Positions 54,554 to 64,000 of a DNA stretch of 64,000 bases are shown piece after piece (position 1 is the stretch's first letter; every line of letters starts with the position of its first letter). The position numbers and the translations under genes are program-made. The notes below the pieces were generated by a model. That model was not told the origin of the DNA. It did no database searches and saw only the letters and a list, made by a program, of their open reading frames with translations. Where the stretch lies: the NCBI GenBank assembly GCA_030446465.1, contig JAUJNI010000002.1, positions 682,027-746,026 of the forward strand, given 5' to 3'. Source of the stretch: Actinomycetota bacterium. Its GTDB lineage: Bacteria; Actinomycetota; CADDZG01; WHSQ01.

Positions 54554-54869
54554 ATGCCAAAGACCCGCAGGTACCCGCCAGAGATACGCGAACGCGCAGT
54601 ACGGCTCGTGTTCGAACACGAGCATGAATATCCCTCGCAGTGGTCGGCGATCCGATCGATCGCCGAGAAGTCAGATCTCAACAAAGAAACGCTTCGCCAA
54701 TGGGTCCGCCAGGCCGAGCGCGACCACGGACATCGGCCCGGACTGAGCACCGACGAGCGTGAGCGGTTGCACAACCTCGAGCGTGAGGTCAAGGAGCTGC
54801 GCCGCGCAACGAGATCCTGAAAGCAGCCTCGGCTTTCTTCGCGCGGGAGCTCGACCCGCGACCGCCGAG

Positions 54870-54873
<4 letters not shown>
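54554..54873 (+). pseudogene. IS3-family transposase orfA (frame broken near its end)
   Basis: The frame from ATG 54554 encodes a helix-turn-helix protein ([40 protein letters not shown]) with a leucine-zipper-like end. Near 54806 one base is missing: the annotated frame stops at 54820, but the adjacent frame gives the expected [20 protein letters not shown] and ends at TGA 54871-54873, overlapping the orfB ATG. No A-rich slippery heptamer is present, so a deletion is more likely than programmed frameshifting. Confidence 0.75.
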
Positions 54874-55799
<926 letters not shown>

Positions 55800-55835
55800 G
55801 AGATGAGATCGTGCGGCACGCCAAAGGGCGCACAG

Positions 55836-58460
55836 TCAAGATGGCCGGTCTCTGTCGTAGACCTTTAGGACTTCGTCGCCGTAGTGGTTGATCACTTTTA
55901 CGGCGATGTGGCCGGTGGTCGGCTTGTCGAAGGGGCGGCTCAGGGTTGAGTAGAGGGAGGACCATGCCGCCTCGTCGATCTCTGCCTTCAGGGCCCGCTT
56001 GAGCTTGTCGTAGGGGCGGTCGGCGCCGGTGAAGTAAGCGTGGCGGACGAAAAAGCTCTCGCCGTTGTAGTTGGTGTCGATGAACCAGCAGGCGATGTCG
56101 TCGGTCGAGTTTGAGCGGATCTGGCCGGTCGTCGGGTCGTAAACGTCCACTCCCCGGACCTCCACGGTGACCTGGCCGCCCTCCTCCTTGATGAGTACGT
56201 CGGGCTCACCGAAGATCATGAAGAGATTGCCGGCGCCCGTCTTTTTGAGGAGCTCGTCCCCCATGCTCAAGTCGGGATTCATCCGCACCGGGAGAACCGT
56301 CAGCTTGCCGTAGCGCTTGGCTTCTTCAGAGACGCTCGGGTCGAGGGCAAAGCCGCACACCAGCAGGAGATCGAACCCGAGGCCCTGCACCGCCTCTTTG
56401 GCCGCTTCCTTTACCTGCATCGGGCCCACTGTGCCTTGCTCGGGGCCGAGTGACACCGCGACCCTTTGCACTTTGCCGTCCTTGTCGGTGAACTCACCCT
56501 CGGCCTGGATCCACGTGCCGGCATAAGGCTCGAGGCGGTCGAAGCTGAGCCGTTCGCTCTTGACCGTGTTCTGCACGCCGGCCTTGCGGAGGTTGTCGAG
56601 AATGGTGGTCTCGTACGAGCCGGCCTCGGCCTGAGGGTCCGTCACGACCTCGGATATCGGCCGCTCCTCCGCGTCGGAGATCGTGCGGTGAGGCGAGAGG
56701 CTCTCGACGGTGAAGGGGCCTGTGACTCGCAGACGCTTGGAGTCATCGTAGGGCTGGTCGTACAGCACTTCTTTGTCGGCGTGGCGAGCAATCGCCGCGT
56801 CGATCTCCTCCCGGCTCATTCCTTCTTTGATGTCCGGGTTGTTGGCGATCGACTTGAGGGTCACGTGCGGCACGGTCTTGTAGGCGAAGCCTCTGCGGAC
56901 GTCGTTTTCGGTCGTGACCGAAGGAGGCACGACGCCGTCGAGCTCTGCCTGCTTCTTGACGCCCTCGGATGAGTCGGCCAGAAGGTAGTAGGCGAAGCGC
57001 CCCGACATGAGCCGCGTCCGAGCAAGGGCCAGCGCAACGCGGGACGTGTCGATCGTGATCCAGCGCCTTCCCCACTGCTCGGCAGCGTAAGCGGTGGTGC
57101 CTGAACCGCAAGTGGGATCGAGCACCAGATCGCCGGGATCAGTGGTCATTAGCAGGCAACGTTCCACGACTCGAGCCGCTGTTTGGACCACGTACACTTT
57201 TTTGTCTCCGAACCCGCTCTGACGAGTGTCATCCCAGATGTCGTTGTGAGTCTGGTAGATGAAGTCTTCAAAATAGCGAACGTAGCTAAGGGTGTTTCCC
57301 TGGGGAATGAGGCGCCGGGCTTGCGCCAGTTTGTTCATCCCAGCTTCATTGGTACTCCACCCGCGCTTTCCCGGGGAGAACACTTGTCCCTGGAATTCGT
57401 ATGAGAAGGCGATGGTGGAGCTGGGCGTCTGCGACGTCAGAGGATTCGTGCGGAAAATGCGAAAGTCAGTGGAGAGTTCGTCCAGAGTTGTTAGCTCACT
57501 GCTGTTAAGCGAACGCCGGGTTCCGTCGGGCAGCTCGACGTAGCGAAAGTTCGGGTCATCGTGAACCGAGCGTTCAAAACGAGTCGGGCGAAACTTGGCC
57601 TGGTCTCGCGTTTTGGCGTACCAAAGCAGAACGTCGTATGTGTTGTCGAGTAGTTCGCTTGCCTTCCCGGTCGTCTTTCGGAAAACGATCTGGCCACAGA
57701 AGTTCTCGCTCCCGAATACCTCATCCAGTAGCGCTCGTACCAGGTGGACGTTTTCGTCGCCTATCTGGACGAAGATGCTCCCCGATTCTGTCAACAGGTC
57801 ACGGGCCACGGCGAGGCGGTCTCGCAGGTAGCTGAGATAGGAGTGGATCCCTAGCTCCCAGGTGTCCCTGAAGGCCTTCACTTGCTCCGGCTGGCGCGTG
57901 GCGTCCTCGACTTTGCCGTCCTTGACGTCGCGCTTGCGGGTCGAGACCTGCCAGTTGGAGCCGAACTTGATGCCATAGGGCGGGTCGACGTAGATCATCT
58001 GGACCTTGCCCTTTAGGCCCTCCTTCTCCGCCAGCGATGTCATCACCATCAGGGAGTCGCCGAGGATCATGCGGTTGGCCCAGTTCTGCTCGTGCTGGTA
58101 GAAGTCGACGAGCTCGTCGAACTCGATGCCGTTGAAGTCGTCGAAGAGGGTAAGCTCCGGCTCCCGCTCCCCTGCCGCTGCCGTCTGCCGCAGGTTCTCG
58201 ACGATCGCCTTGGGGTGGACCTTCTCCTGTATGTAGACGGGGACGACCGGGACGGCGAGGTCGACCGCGTCTTGCTCATCCTTGCCCTTCCACACAAGCT
58301 GTGGGTCGAGCGAGGGGTCGCGCGGGTAGAGCATCTTGGCGGGGGCGCCCTCGTCTGACGCGACGAAGTCGCGCAATTCCTGGGTTGGGATGTTGACCCG
58401 CTTGTCTTTGTGGACCGTCGCCTCGACCGGCGTGGCCCCGGCCGTCTTCTTCGGTGTCAC
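55836..58460 (-). CDS. mod: Adenine-specific DNA methyltransferase, Type III Mod-like
   Basis: An 874-residue beta-group N6-adenine or N4-cytosine methyltransferase. The catalytic motif IV MIYVDPPYGIKFGSNW (about residues 149-164) precedes the SAM motif VLDPTCGSGTTAYAAEQWG (about 447). The long C-terminal part probably recognises DNA. GTG 58460 follows GAGGCGGA. Together with the upstream res gene it forms a Type III-like restriction-modification system; the target sequence cannot be predicted. The reading frame is intact, unlike res. Confidence 0.88.
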   Translation of the reverse strand: MTPKKTAGATPVEATVHKDKRVNIPTQELRDFVASDEGAPAKMLYPRDPSLDPQLVWKGKDEQDAVDLAVPVVPVYIQEKVHPKAIVENLRQTAAAGEREPELTLFDDFNGIEFDELVDFYQHEQNWANRMILGDSLMVMTSLAEKEGLKGKVQMIYVDPPYGIKFGSNWQVSTRKRDVKDGKVEDATRQPEQVKAFRDTWELGIHSYLSYLRDRLAVARDLLTESGSIFVQIGDENVHLVRALLDEVFGSENFCGQIVFRKTTGKASELLDNTYDVLLWYAKTRDQAKFRPTRFERSVHDDPNFRYVELPDGTRRSLNSSELTTLDELSTDFRIFRTNPLTSQTPSSTIAFSYEFQGQVFSPGKRGWSTNEAGMNKLAQARRLIPQGNTLSYVRYFEDFIYQTHNDIWDDTRQSGFGDKKVYVVQTAARVVERCLLMTTDPGDLVLDPTCGSGTTAYAAEQWGRRWITIDTSRVALALARTRLMSGRFAYYLLADSSEGVKKQAELDGVVPPSVTTENDVRRGFAYKTVPHVTLKSIANNPDIKEGMSREEIDAAIARHADKEVLYDQPYDDSKRLRVTGPFTVESLSPHRTISDAEERPISEVVTDPQAEAGSYETTILDNLRKAGVQNTVKSERLSFDRLEPYAGTWIQAEGEFTDKDGKVQRVAVSLGPEQGTVGPMQVKEAAKEAVQGLGFDLLLVCGFALDPSVSEEAKRYGKLTVLPVRMNPDLSMGDELLKKTGAGNLFMIFGEPDVLIKEEGGQVTVEVRGVDVYDPTTGQIRSNSTDDIACWFIDTNYNGESFFVRHAYFTGADRPYDKLKRALKAEIDEAAWSSLYSTLSRPFDKPTTGHIAVKVINHYGDEVLKVYDRDRPS

Positions 58461-58493
58461 TCCGCCTCGCCTGCTGTCACCTTGGCTTTCCCT

Positions 58494-58592
58494 CTACTTG
58501 AACGCGCTTCCAACGACTTTTATCAAAAGCATGAGAAGCAACCACGCCAGAACTGCGAGCCCCACGACGATCAGTGCCGCCACAATCCACAT
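58494..58592 (-). CDS. 32-residue membrane miniprotein between res and mod
   Basis: ATG at 58592-58590 shares one base with the res stop (TGATG) and the frame ends at TAG 58496-58494. The product is almost one transmembrane helix (MWIVAALIVVGLAVLAWLLL, ending KVVGSAFK). Coupling to res and the clear membrane profile support a real gene, but at this size chance is possible. No role is known. Confidence 0.5.
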   Translation of the reverse strand: MWIVAALIVVGLAVLAWLLLMLLIKVVGSAFK

Positions 58593-61500
58593 CAGTCAGA
58601 GTCCTCCTTGTCCGGCGTCTTCACGTTTGGCTGCCCCCTGGTGTCCCGGCCGGGGCCGTGCTCCCCCGCTGCTTCGGCGAGCTGCGCCCTTGCGGTGCTC
58701 GCTGCATCCCACGGGTCGGTGATCTCGATGAAGTCCCACCGTCCGAAGCCTCCGTGGTTGTTGACCGCAGGCACCCACAGCGTCCTCGCGGTGGTTACCT
58801 TGGCCTTCTTGTCCTTCTTGGCCTGGCCGGAGACCTCGATGATGAGGTTCAGCGGCTCGTCGGCTCCGTCGGCGATCCGCACGATGAAGTCGGGCATGTA
58901 GCTGCGCTCGACTCCGTTCAAGGTATAGGGGATGGTGAAGCCGAGGCCGTGGTTCTTGACGTAGGCGACGACCTCGTCCATGTCCTCGAGCGTCTCGGCC
59001 ATCTTGACCTCCCAGCCCGAGTCGGCGACGACGTGGGAGACGTGGCACTTGTCCGCTCTGGTCATGTAGGTCGTCCGGGTGGTGTCGAAGTCGACCCAGC
59101 GGGTCGAGCCCAGCGGCTCGTAGCGGTGCAGGATCGGGCGCAAGAGCGGCGCTGCCGAGTGCGAGGCGGTGATCGCCTTGTAGATGCGGTCCGGCGCGTC
59201 GTGGCCGTGCTCGTGAAGCAGGAGAAGTTGCGGAAGGTGTTGTCCTTGAGCGTGACGCACTCATCGATCCAGCGCTTGCTGATGCGCAAGAGTTGCGGGA
59301 AGAGCCACGGCTTGACGCCGCCGTCCCCATCGCCGAAGTACTTCTCGAGGACGAGCTTGGCGAGGAAGAAGACGACCTCCTGCTCGCGCCGTCGCTCGAG
59401 GTCGTCGAGGTTGTCGATGGTGATCTCCCCAACTATGGGCCTGAGCTCGGTCTTGGTGGGCACGTCCTGGGTCGAGAGGGCGAGCAGCGAGTCCTCGTCG
59501 AAGGTCGCCTCGAGCCTGCCGTCGGGGATCTCGTAGCGATAGCCGGTGAGCCGAGGAAGGTGATCTGCGAGTCGATGCGGTCCTCGAGGGCCCGCACCCG
59601 CGTCACCAGCCGCGGCGGTTTCGGGTTGGGGTTTGTGCCTGCGCTCGGGATGAACGAGAACGGCACGCCGTAGACCTCTGCGTATTCGGGTTCGAACATG
59701 CCGTCGTCGTTGGGCACGTAGCTCATTCGCCGCAGCCCTCGGCCGACGACCTGCTCGCACAGAAGCTGCGTGGAGAACGCCCTGACGCCGAGGATGTGGG
59801 TCACGGTGTTGGCGTCCCAGCCCTCGGTGAGCATCGAGACCGACACGACGCAGCGCACGCGCGCCCCAAGCTTGCCCGGCTTGCCCACGGTGTTCATGAC
59901 CTCTCGGAGGAGATCCTCGTCGGCCAGCTCCTCGGGGTCCCTGCCGGGGAAGCGGATGCGGTACTCCTGCTTGAACTCCTCGATCTCCCTCCCGGCGACC
60001 TTCTTGAAGGCGTCGCTCATCGACTCGCCCGACTCGAGCTGCCGGCTGTCGACCAGGATGGTGTTGGGGCGGTTGCTCCAGGCGCCGTCTTGCGTCGCAT
60101 TGCTGAACAAGTCCAGCGCGCCCGGCACAACCGTTGTGCCGCCGTCCGGCAAGCCCTTCTCGAAGCCGGCGATGTAGTCGAACACCAGCTTGGACACGTT
60201 GGTGTTGTTGCAGACCACGATGAAGACCGGCGGCGTGGCCCGATCGGAATCCATGAGGCCGGCCTCTTGCCAGCGCTTGTAGGACTTGACGTAGTTGCCG
60301 TAGAGGCTGTGGAGAGCGGCCTGGAGCTCGGCGGGGAGCTTCGGGGGCCCCTCCAGCGCGTCGGTCTTACGGCCCCTCCTCGGAAGGTCTCCTCTGATGC
60401 GGAGCCACAGGTCACGAAACACCGGACCGTCGCCGGTCATGGTGTCGTCTGACACGGGCACCCGAGGGACCTTGACGATGCCGCATTCGATGGCGTCGAT
60501 CAGCGAGAAGTCGGACACCACCCACTGGAACAGGGTGCCCTCTGGGTAACCGGAACCCTTGAGGAAGAAGGGAGTCGCCGACAGGTCGTAGACGACCTTG
60601 ACGCCGAGCTTGCGCTTGACCGCCTCGAGCCCGGAGATCCACACCCGCGCCTCTTCCTCTCGGGTCTCCACCTCCTTGCGTTCATCGCCGGTCAGCCTCT
60701 CGGTGTCTTCGGCCGCCTTGCGCCGGTAGCAGTGGTGAGCCTCGTCGTTGAGGACGACGATGTTGCGCTTTGCGCCGAGCTCTCTGGTCACTCGCCGCAC
60801 CATCTGCTCGGGGGTCTCGGCGAAGGCGCCCGCCTTGCCGCCGTGCAGGATCGACTTGGCGAGCTTGCTGGCGTCGGTCAGCTCTCGAGTCTTGAAGGCG
60901 TGGAAGTTGGTGATCAGGACCTTGGCCTTGTTGAGCTCGGCCATGAGATCGTGCGGGAGGAGGTCGAGCTCGCGGTAGTAGTTGTTGGGGTCGTTGGGAA
61001 GGAGCACTCGGAGCCGGTCCCGGATGGTGATCCCCGGCGTGACGATCAAGAAGGCGTCGGAGAACCGCCGGTCGGATGGGTTGGCCAGCTTGTTGAGGGC
61101 CTGCCACGCCATGAGCATCGCCATGACGACCGTCTTGCCGCTGCCCGTGGCCATCTTGAAGGCCATGCGATAGAGGCCGGGGTTGGCCTTCTCGTTGTAA
61201 TCGCGCAGATCGTTCTCGATCCATTGGGCGCCGTCCTTCTTGGCGACCTCGGTGATGTAGATGGCCGTCTCGAGGGCCTCGATCTGGCAGAAGAAGAGCT
61301 TTCTCTCCCGCTCCTCGCGGGTCCAGTAGTCAAGCAGCCTGCGGGTCGTCCTGGTGACGCCGGGGCGGCCGTTGAGCCGCCAGCGGTTGACCTGGAAGCG
61401 GATCCTGTTGGTGTGTTTGCTCTCCTCGACGCGGTCCTGGGTCCATTCGGTCTCGAAGGCGGCTTGCTTGCCCTTCTTCTTGGAGGCCGCGATCGGCACG

Positions 61501-61628
61501 AAGTAGGAGCTTGCTCTTCGCTCCTCGACGATCTCGTTGGTGATGCCCTCATCCGAGAAGCGGAAGTGCCGGGCCGGCTCGCTAAACGGCGAGTTGATGA
61601 CTGGGTTCTCTATCAGCACCGGTGGCAC
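58592..61628 (-). pseudogene. res: Type III-like restriction enzyme Res subunit (SF2 helicase plus nuclease), two one-base deletions
   Basis: The frame from GTG 61628 carries the helicase: Walker A MATGSGKTVVMAML (about residue 160), LNDEAHHCYRRK (DEAH box), YDLSATPFFLKG, SMLTEGWDANTVTHI and VVGRGLRRMS. Near 59555 one base is missing; the next frame continues PRLTGYRYEIPDGRLEATF to LKDNTFRNF; near 59225 another is missing; the third frame gives LLLHEHGHDAPDRIYKAI and the nuclease part (YMPDFIVRIADG, LNLIIEVSGQAKKDKKAK) to the stop at 58592. Restored, it is about 1010 residues. If truly broken, the methylase would remain without restriction. Confidence 0.85.
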
Positions 61629-61690
61629 GACGCCCTGCCTCCCCTGATTGGCTCGCCGCCAACTCTACTCAGGGCCTGGGACGAAAACCC
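61590..61690. repeat. Direct repeat A: res start codon region and leader
   Basis: This segment, with the first dozen res codons and about 60 bases of leader, recurs with modest divergence at 62366-62466. Shared words include CTATCAGCACCGGTGGCACG and CAACTCTACTCAG. Confidence 0.75.
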
Positions 61691-61825
61691 ACGGACTTGC
61701 CCATTGCCGATGCTGCCCCGGGTTGACTCGCCCTTTGGTAGCAGCTGGGTACCTCGGCGGGAACTAAGGTTGCCGCTCGTCGACGGGGGGTGTTCGGTCG
61801 CGCTGCTCAGCGGCCCTCAGGTGGC

Positions 61826-62266
61826 TCAACTCTCTAGTTGGCCGCGTACCGCTCCGTCTGGTAGCTGCTCGGTGTGGACGTTGACGTAGTAGTCGGACGG
61901 GTTGTCGAGAATGTCCTCGAGCACGCCTTCGTCGACCCCATCGACACAGTCGTCGGCCCCGGAGTCATCCCCCGTATAAGCGAGGTCGACGACTACATCA
62001 CCGACCTCACCTTCGGGGGCCTCATGGATATGGGATGCATTTGTGCCCTCGACTCCCTCGAGGTCGATCTCGTAGCAGACCTCGTTCTGGTCGGGATCGA
62101 TCGTCACCGTTGCAGAGCCTGACCCCTCTCCTCCGCAGGCATCCGGGTCGTCGCACACTTCGTTCTCCCCCGTCAGATCGACGTTGAATTCCCCACCCTC
62201 CCCGTCGCAGGCCGAGGCCGACAGCAGCACCAACACAGCGAATGCAAGAACGGTCCTGGTCCTCAA
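61826..62266 (-). CDS. CHRD-domain lipoprotein
   Basis: A 146-residue exported protein. TTG 62266 follows AAGGAGAGG. The signal peptide ends in LLSASAC, a lipobox-like site at Cys20. The domain has VDLTGENEVCDD, SATVTIDPDQNEVCYEIDLE, SHIHEAPEGEVGDVVVDL and YYVNVHTEQLPDGAVRGQL, the signature of CHRD domains. The role of bacterial CHRD proteins is unclear. It is flanked on both sides by copies of the res 5' region. Confidence 0.85.
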   Translation of the reverse strand: MRTRTVLAFAVLVLLSASACDGEGGEFNVDLTGENEVCDDPDACGGEGSGSATVTIDPDQNEVCYEIDLEGVEGTNASHIHEAPEGEVGDVVVDLAYTGDDSGADDCVDGVDEGVLEDILDNPSDYYVNVHTEQLPDGAVRGQLES

Positions 62267-62359
62267 TGTCCTCTCCTTCCTTCATGCGCCCGTCGTTCCC
62301 CTAGGTTACTTCGACCAGTCGTGTGATGCCGTCCGACAAGCCAAAGTAACGGCCGTCCG

Positions 62360-62404
62360 TCAACGGGAATTGACTACTGGATTGTCTATCAGCACCGGTG
62401 GCAC
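62360..62404 (-). pseudogene. Remnant of a second res gene (first 14 codons)
   Basis: From GTG 62404 the sequence reads VPPVLIDNPVVNSR then TGA. The intact res begins VPPVLIENPVINSP. The remaining gene is absent, so this is a scar of a lost or incompletely duplicated restriction gene. Confidence 0.7.
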
Positions 62405-62466
62405 GACGCTCCGCCCTCCCCTATCTGGCTCGCCAGCAACTCTACTCAGCGCCTACGACAAACTCT
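62366..62466. repeat. Direct repeat B: second copy of the res leader
   Basis: It matches 61590-61690 at an offset of about 776 bases, with several substitutions and small indels. It ends where the vapC stop begins. Confidence 0.75.
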
Positions 62467-62875
62467 GCACCCGCACGTCGGGCATGGGGAAGTGCTTCAC
62501 ATTGTGAGTAACGAGCACGGCGCCGTGCGCACGAGCGGTTCCCGCTACGAGCGCATCAGGCGTCGGAATCGTCAATCCCTTTGTAGCGAAACTAGACTGA
62601 TAGCGTCCCGCCCGGCCCGCGGCCTCCCGCGTGGTGTCAAGGTAGCCCAAGCGATTCAGCAGGGCGCGAGCAGCCTTTCGCTCGTGCGGCCGCACTCCAG
62701 CTTCGACCTCGGCCACATTTACGCACGAGGCGTGGAGCGAGTTTCCTTCGCTGAGGCTGCGAAGGATGAAGACTGCGGCGCTTTCGTCACCTCGCAAGTG
62801 AGCTACGAGAACCGACGTGTCGAGCAAGAGCCGAATCAGTGAGCCCGCTCGCGACCGCGGACCTTGTCCAGCCAT
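62453..62875 (-). CDS. vapC: PIN-domain toxin (VapC family)
   Basis: A 140-residue protein from ATG 62875, though the conserved part begins at IRLLLDTSVLVAHLRG; in-frame CTG 62839, which overlaps the antitoxin stop (CTGA), or TTG 62827 are likelier real starts. PIN acidic residues are in LLDTSVLV, CVNVAEVEAG and IPTPDALVAGTA, followed by AVLVTHNVKHF. VapC toxins cut tRNA or rRNA. The gene follows its antitoxin directly. Confidence 0.85.
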   Translation of the reverse strand: MAGQGPRSRAGSLIRLLLDTSVLVAHLRGDESAAVFILRSLSEGNSLHASCVNVAEVEAGVRPHERKAARALLNRLGYLDTTREAAGRAGRYQSSFATKGLTIPTPDALVAGTARAHGAVLVTHNVKHFPMPDVRVQSLS

Positions 62876-63081
62876 TCCTCGGTCGCCTGCGCGTCCTTCC
62901 AGTGCTCGTAGCCCGGTCCCTTGGCGATCCCCTTGGTGGCCAGGATTGCCTCCGCCAACTCAAGTTTGGCGAGCTTCTCCCTGGCGGCCTCCTCGAGGAA
63001 ACGGCTGCGACCGCGCTGACCTACGACCTCGTCGATCGCCTTGAGTAGCTCATCCGACATGACAACGTGTGTGCGGGCCAT
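62836..63081 (-). CDS. vapB: Ribbon-helix-helix antitoxin (VapB-like)
   Basis: An 81-residue protein: RTHVVMSDELLKAIDEVVGQ then RGRSRFLEEAAREKLAKLEL is an RHH DNA-binding domain (MetJ/Arc type), and the C-terminal KDAQATEEWLDKVRGRERAH would neutralise the toxin. ATG 63081 follows GGAGGGC. It should repress its own operon as a complex with the toxin. Confidence 0.85.
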   Translation of the reverse strand: MARTHVVMSDELLKAIDEVVGQRGRSRFLEEAAREKLAKLELAEAILATKGIAKGPGYEHWKDAQATEEWLDKVRGRERAH

Positions 63082-63150
63082 CTGCCCTCCTAAATCCCAC
63101 TGGTGGTCCCACTATACAGAGCGGGAGGAGTCCAGCGGCGCACCACCAAT

Positions 63151-63999
63151 ATGGCGTCGCTTCCCGCCGCCCTGAATAATTGGCCAGTGGAACTAGACCC
63201 CGCAGTGCGTCGGTACTACGAGAAGGGCAACGAGGTCGATCGCCTCAGCGGAGGTTCCCCTTCAGGTCCTCTCGAACAGGCGCGCACGCAGGAGATCATC
63301 CTGCGGTTCCTTCCTTCGGAGTCACTGGAGATCCTGGATGTCGGAGGAGGTCCAGGGGTCTATGCCGCGTGGCTCGCCGAGCAAGGGCACCGGGTTCACG
63401 TGGTCGACCCGGTCCCACTTCACGTGGATCAAGCTCGAGCGGCTCATCCCGAGGTTACGGCGGACATCGAGGACGCCAGAGACCTTTCGCGGCCGGCGGC
63501 GTCGGCCGACGCCGTCCTGCTGCTGGGGCCTCTCTACCACCTCGTAGAACGACGGGATCGATTGCTCGCCCTCCGGGAAGCGAGGCGAGTGCTGAGGCCG
63601 GGCGGTCTGGTCTTCGTTGCTGCGATCTCGCGCTTTGCGGCCCTCCTCGACTTGCTCGTAAATTTTGATCGGCTCCACGAACCAGAGGTCTTCCGGATAG
63701 TCGAGGAATCGGTGCGGACCGGGGTTTTTCGGGGGCCGGGGGAAGCTGGTCTATTCACGACCGGGTACTTCCATCTCCCGCGAGAGCTCTCTGAAGAGAT
63801 GGCCGAGGCAGGTTTCGAAGCGGTTGAGGTCCTCCAAGTGGAAGGGCCCGGCTACCTGGTCGGCGATCTCGAAGGGCGCTGGAGCGACCCGGCTCGGAGG
63901 GAAGCGCTGTTCAAAGCGGCTCGGCTAGTGGAACGAGAGCCGGAGATGCTTGCGGCTTCCAGTCACCTGCTGGCGGTCGCTCGGAGAGAGGAGGCCTAG
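63151..63999 (+). CDS. Class I SAM-dependent methyltransferase
   Basis: A 282-residue protein from ATG 63151; an upstream GTG 63103 or downstream GTG 63187 are alternatives. SAM motif I is EILDVGGGPGVYAAWLAEQG (about residues 60-79), motif II HVVDPVPLHVDQAR, and LLLGPLYHLVERRDRL with RVLRPGGLVFVAAIS follow. The stop is one base before the window end. Acceptor unknown; divergent from vapBC. Confidence 0.85.
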   Translation: MASLPAALNNWPVELDPAVRRYYEKGNEVDRLSGGSPSGPLEQARTQEIILRFLPSESLEILDVGGGPGVYAAWLAEQGHRVHVVDPVPLHVDQARAAHPEVTADIEDARDLSRPAASADAVLLLGPLYHLVERRDRLLALREARRVLRPGGLVFVAAISRFAALLDLLVNFDRLHEPEVFRIVEESVRTGVFRGPGEAGLFTTGYFHLPRELSEEMAEAGFEAVEVLQVEGPGYLVGDLEGRWSDPARREALFKAARLVEREPEMLAASSHLLAVARREEA

Positions 64000-64000
64000 G

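Noticed and set aside
54795..54825. Programmed -1 frameshift in the IS3-family orfA/orfB pair
   Set aside because: No A-rich slippery heptamer exists there, and orfB has its own ATG overlapping the restored orfA stop.
60732..61889. A 385-codon plus-strand open frame over res
   Set aside because: The helicase motifs are on the minus strand.

Overview
The window is GC-rich, densely packed chromosomal DNA that most likely comes from a member of the Actinomycetota (actinobacteria). The evidence is gene order and marker families. The run pyrG, xerD, parA, scpA, scpB, rluB, (aroA), cmk, der and the run gcvH, garA-like FHA gene, merR, DUF151 gene, merR match the order known from Mycobacterium. A DUF4193 zinc-ribbon protein and a RskA-type anti-sigma factor also fit. 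Glycine decarboxylase is split into two subunits (GcvPA/GcvPB) and ProS is of the archaeal/eukaryotic type, so this is not a mycobacterium or streptomycete but probably a deeper, perhaps uncultured lineage. No rRNA is present to settle it.

Region 1 (1-28.1 kb) is a conserved housekeeping block, almost entirely on the plus strand, with start/stop overlaps throughout. It holds the end of a MurJ-like flippase with three envelope-glycan genes; CTP synthase; alanine dehydrogenase; XerD; phosphopentomutase; a ParA/ScpA/ScpB chromosome-organisation group; RluB, AroA, Cmk and Der; tRNA-Pro(GGG); a phosphatidyltransferase; and the glycine cleavage genes mixed with FHA and MerR regulators. Nearly every real gap in 9.7-25.3 kb carries variants of one short palindromic word, GACTTGTCGACAAGTC.

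Region 2 (28.1-46.5 kb) is an accessory stretch on both strands: PIG-V-like mannosyltransferase, secreted metallophosphoesterase, DUF2339 membrane protein, an ECF sigma/RskA pair, trypsin-like protease, methyltransferase, Fpg-like glycosylase, amidase, Lnt homologue with Ser in place of the expected Cys nucleophile, DUF4193 protein, YjbQ-like protein, ProS, HAD phosphatase, Kal-like hotdog enzyme and a DUF222-HNH nuclease. Three of these genes are frame-broken, mostly by one-base losses.

Region 3 (46.4-54.3 kb) is the most interesting part. A divergent intergenic region carries a perfect SOS (LexA) box facing a small Cys-rich gene plus the DUF222-HNH gene, and a perfect CIRCE (HrcA) operator facing a tightly coupled six-gene operon: sigma-70-family factor, unknown protein, XRE-like HTH protein, ImmA/IrrE metallopeptidase, SbcD/Mre11-like nuclease and SbcC/Rad50-like ATPase with a zinc hook. 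I read this as a candidate stress-triggered DNA repair or defence module. It is followed by a tiny basic gene with an ideal Shine-Dalgarno sequence and an unrecognised 226-residue gene.

Region 4 (54.5-64 kb) has an IS3-family element with a 3-bp target duplication, a minus-strand Type III-like restriction-modification operon (mod, a 32-residue membrane miniprotein, res), a CHRD lipoprotein flanked by two copies of the res 5' region, a VapBC-type toxin-antitoxin pair and a methyltransferase. At least ten frame breaks occur in five loci between 38 and 60 kb, nearly all explained by single-base deletions. This suggests consensus errors, or otherwise recent decay.
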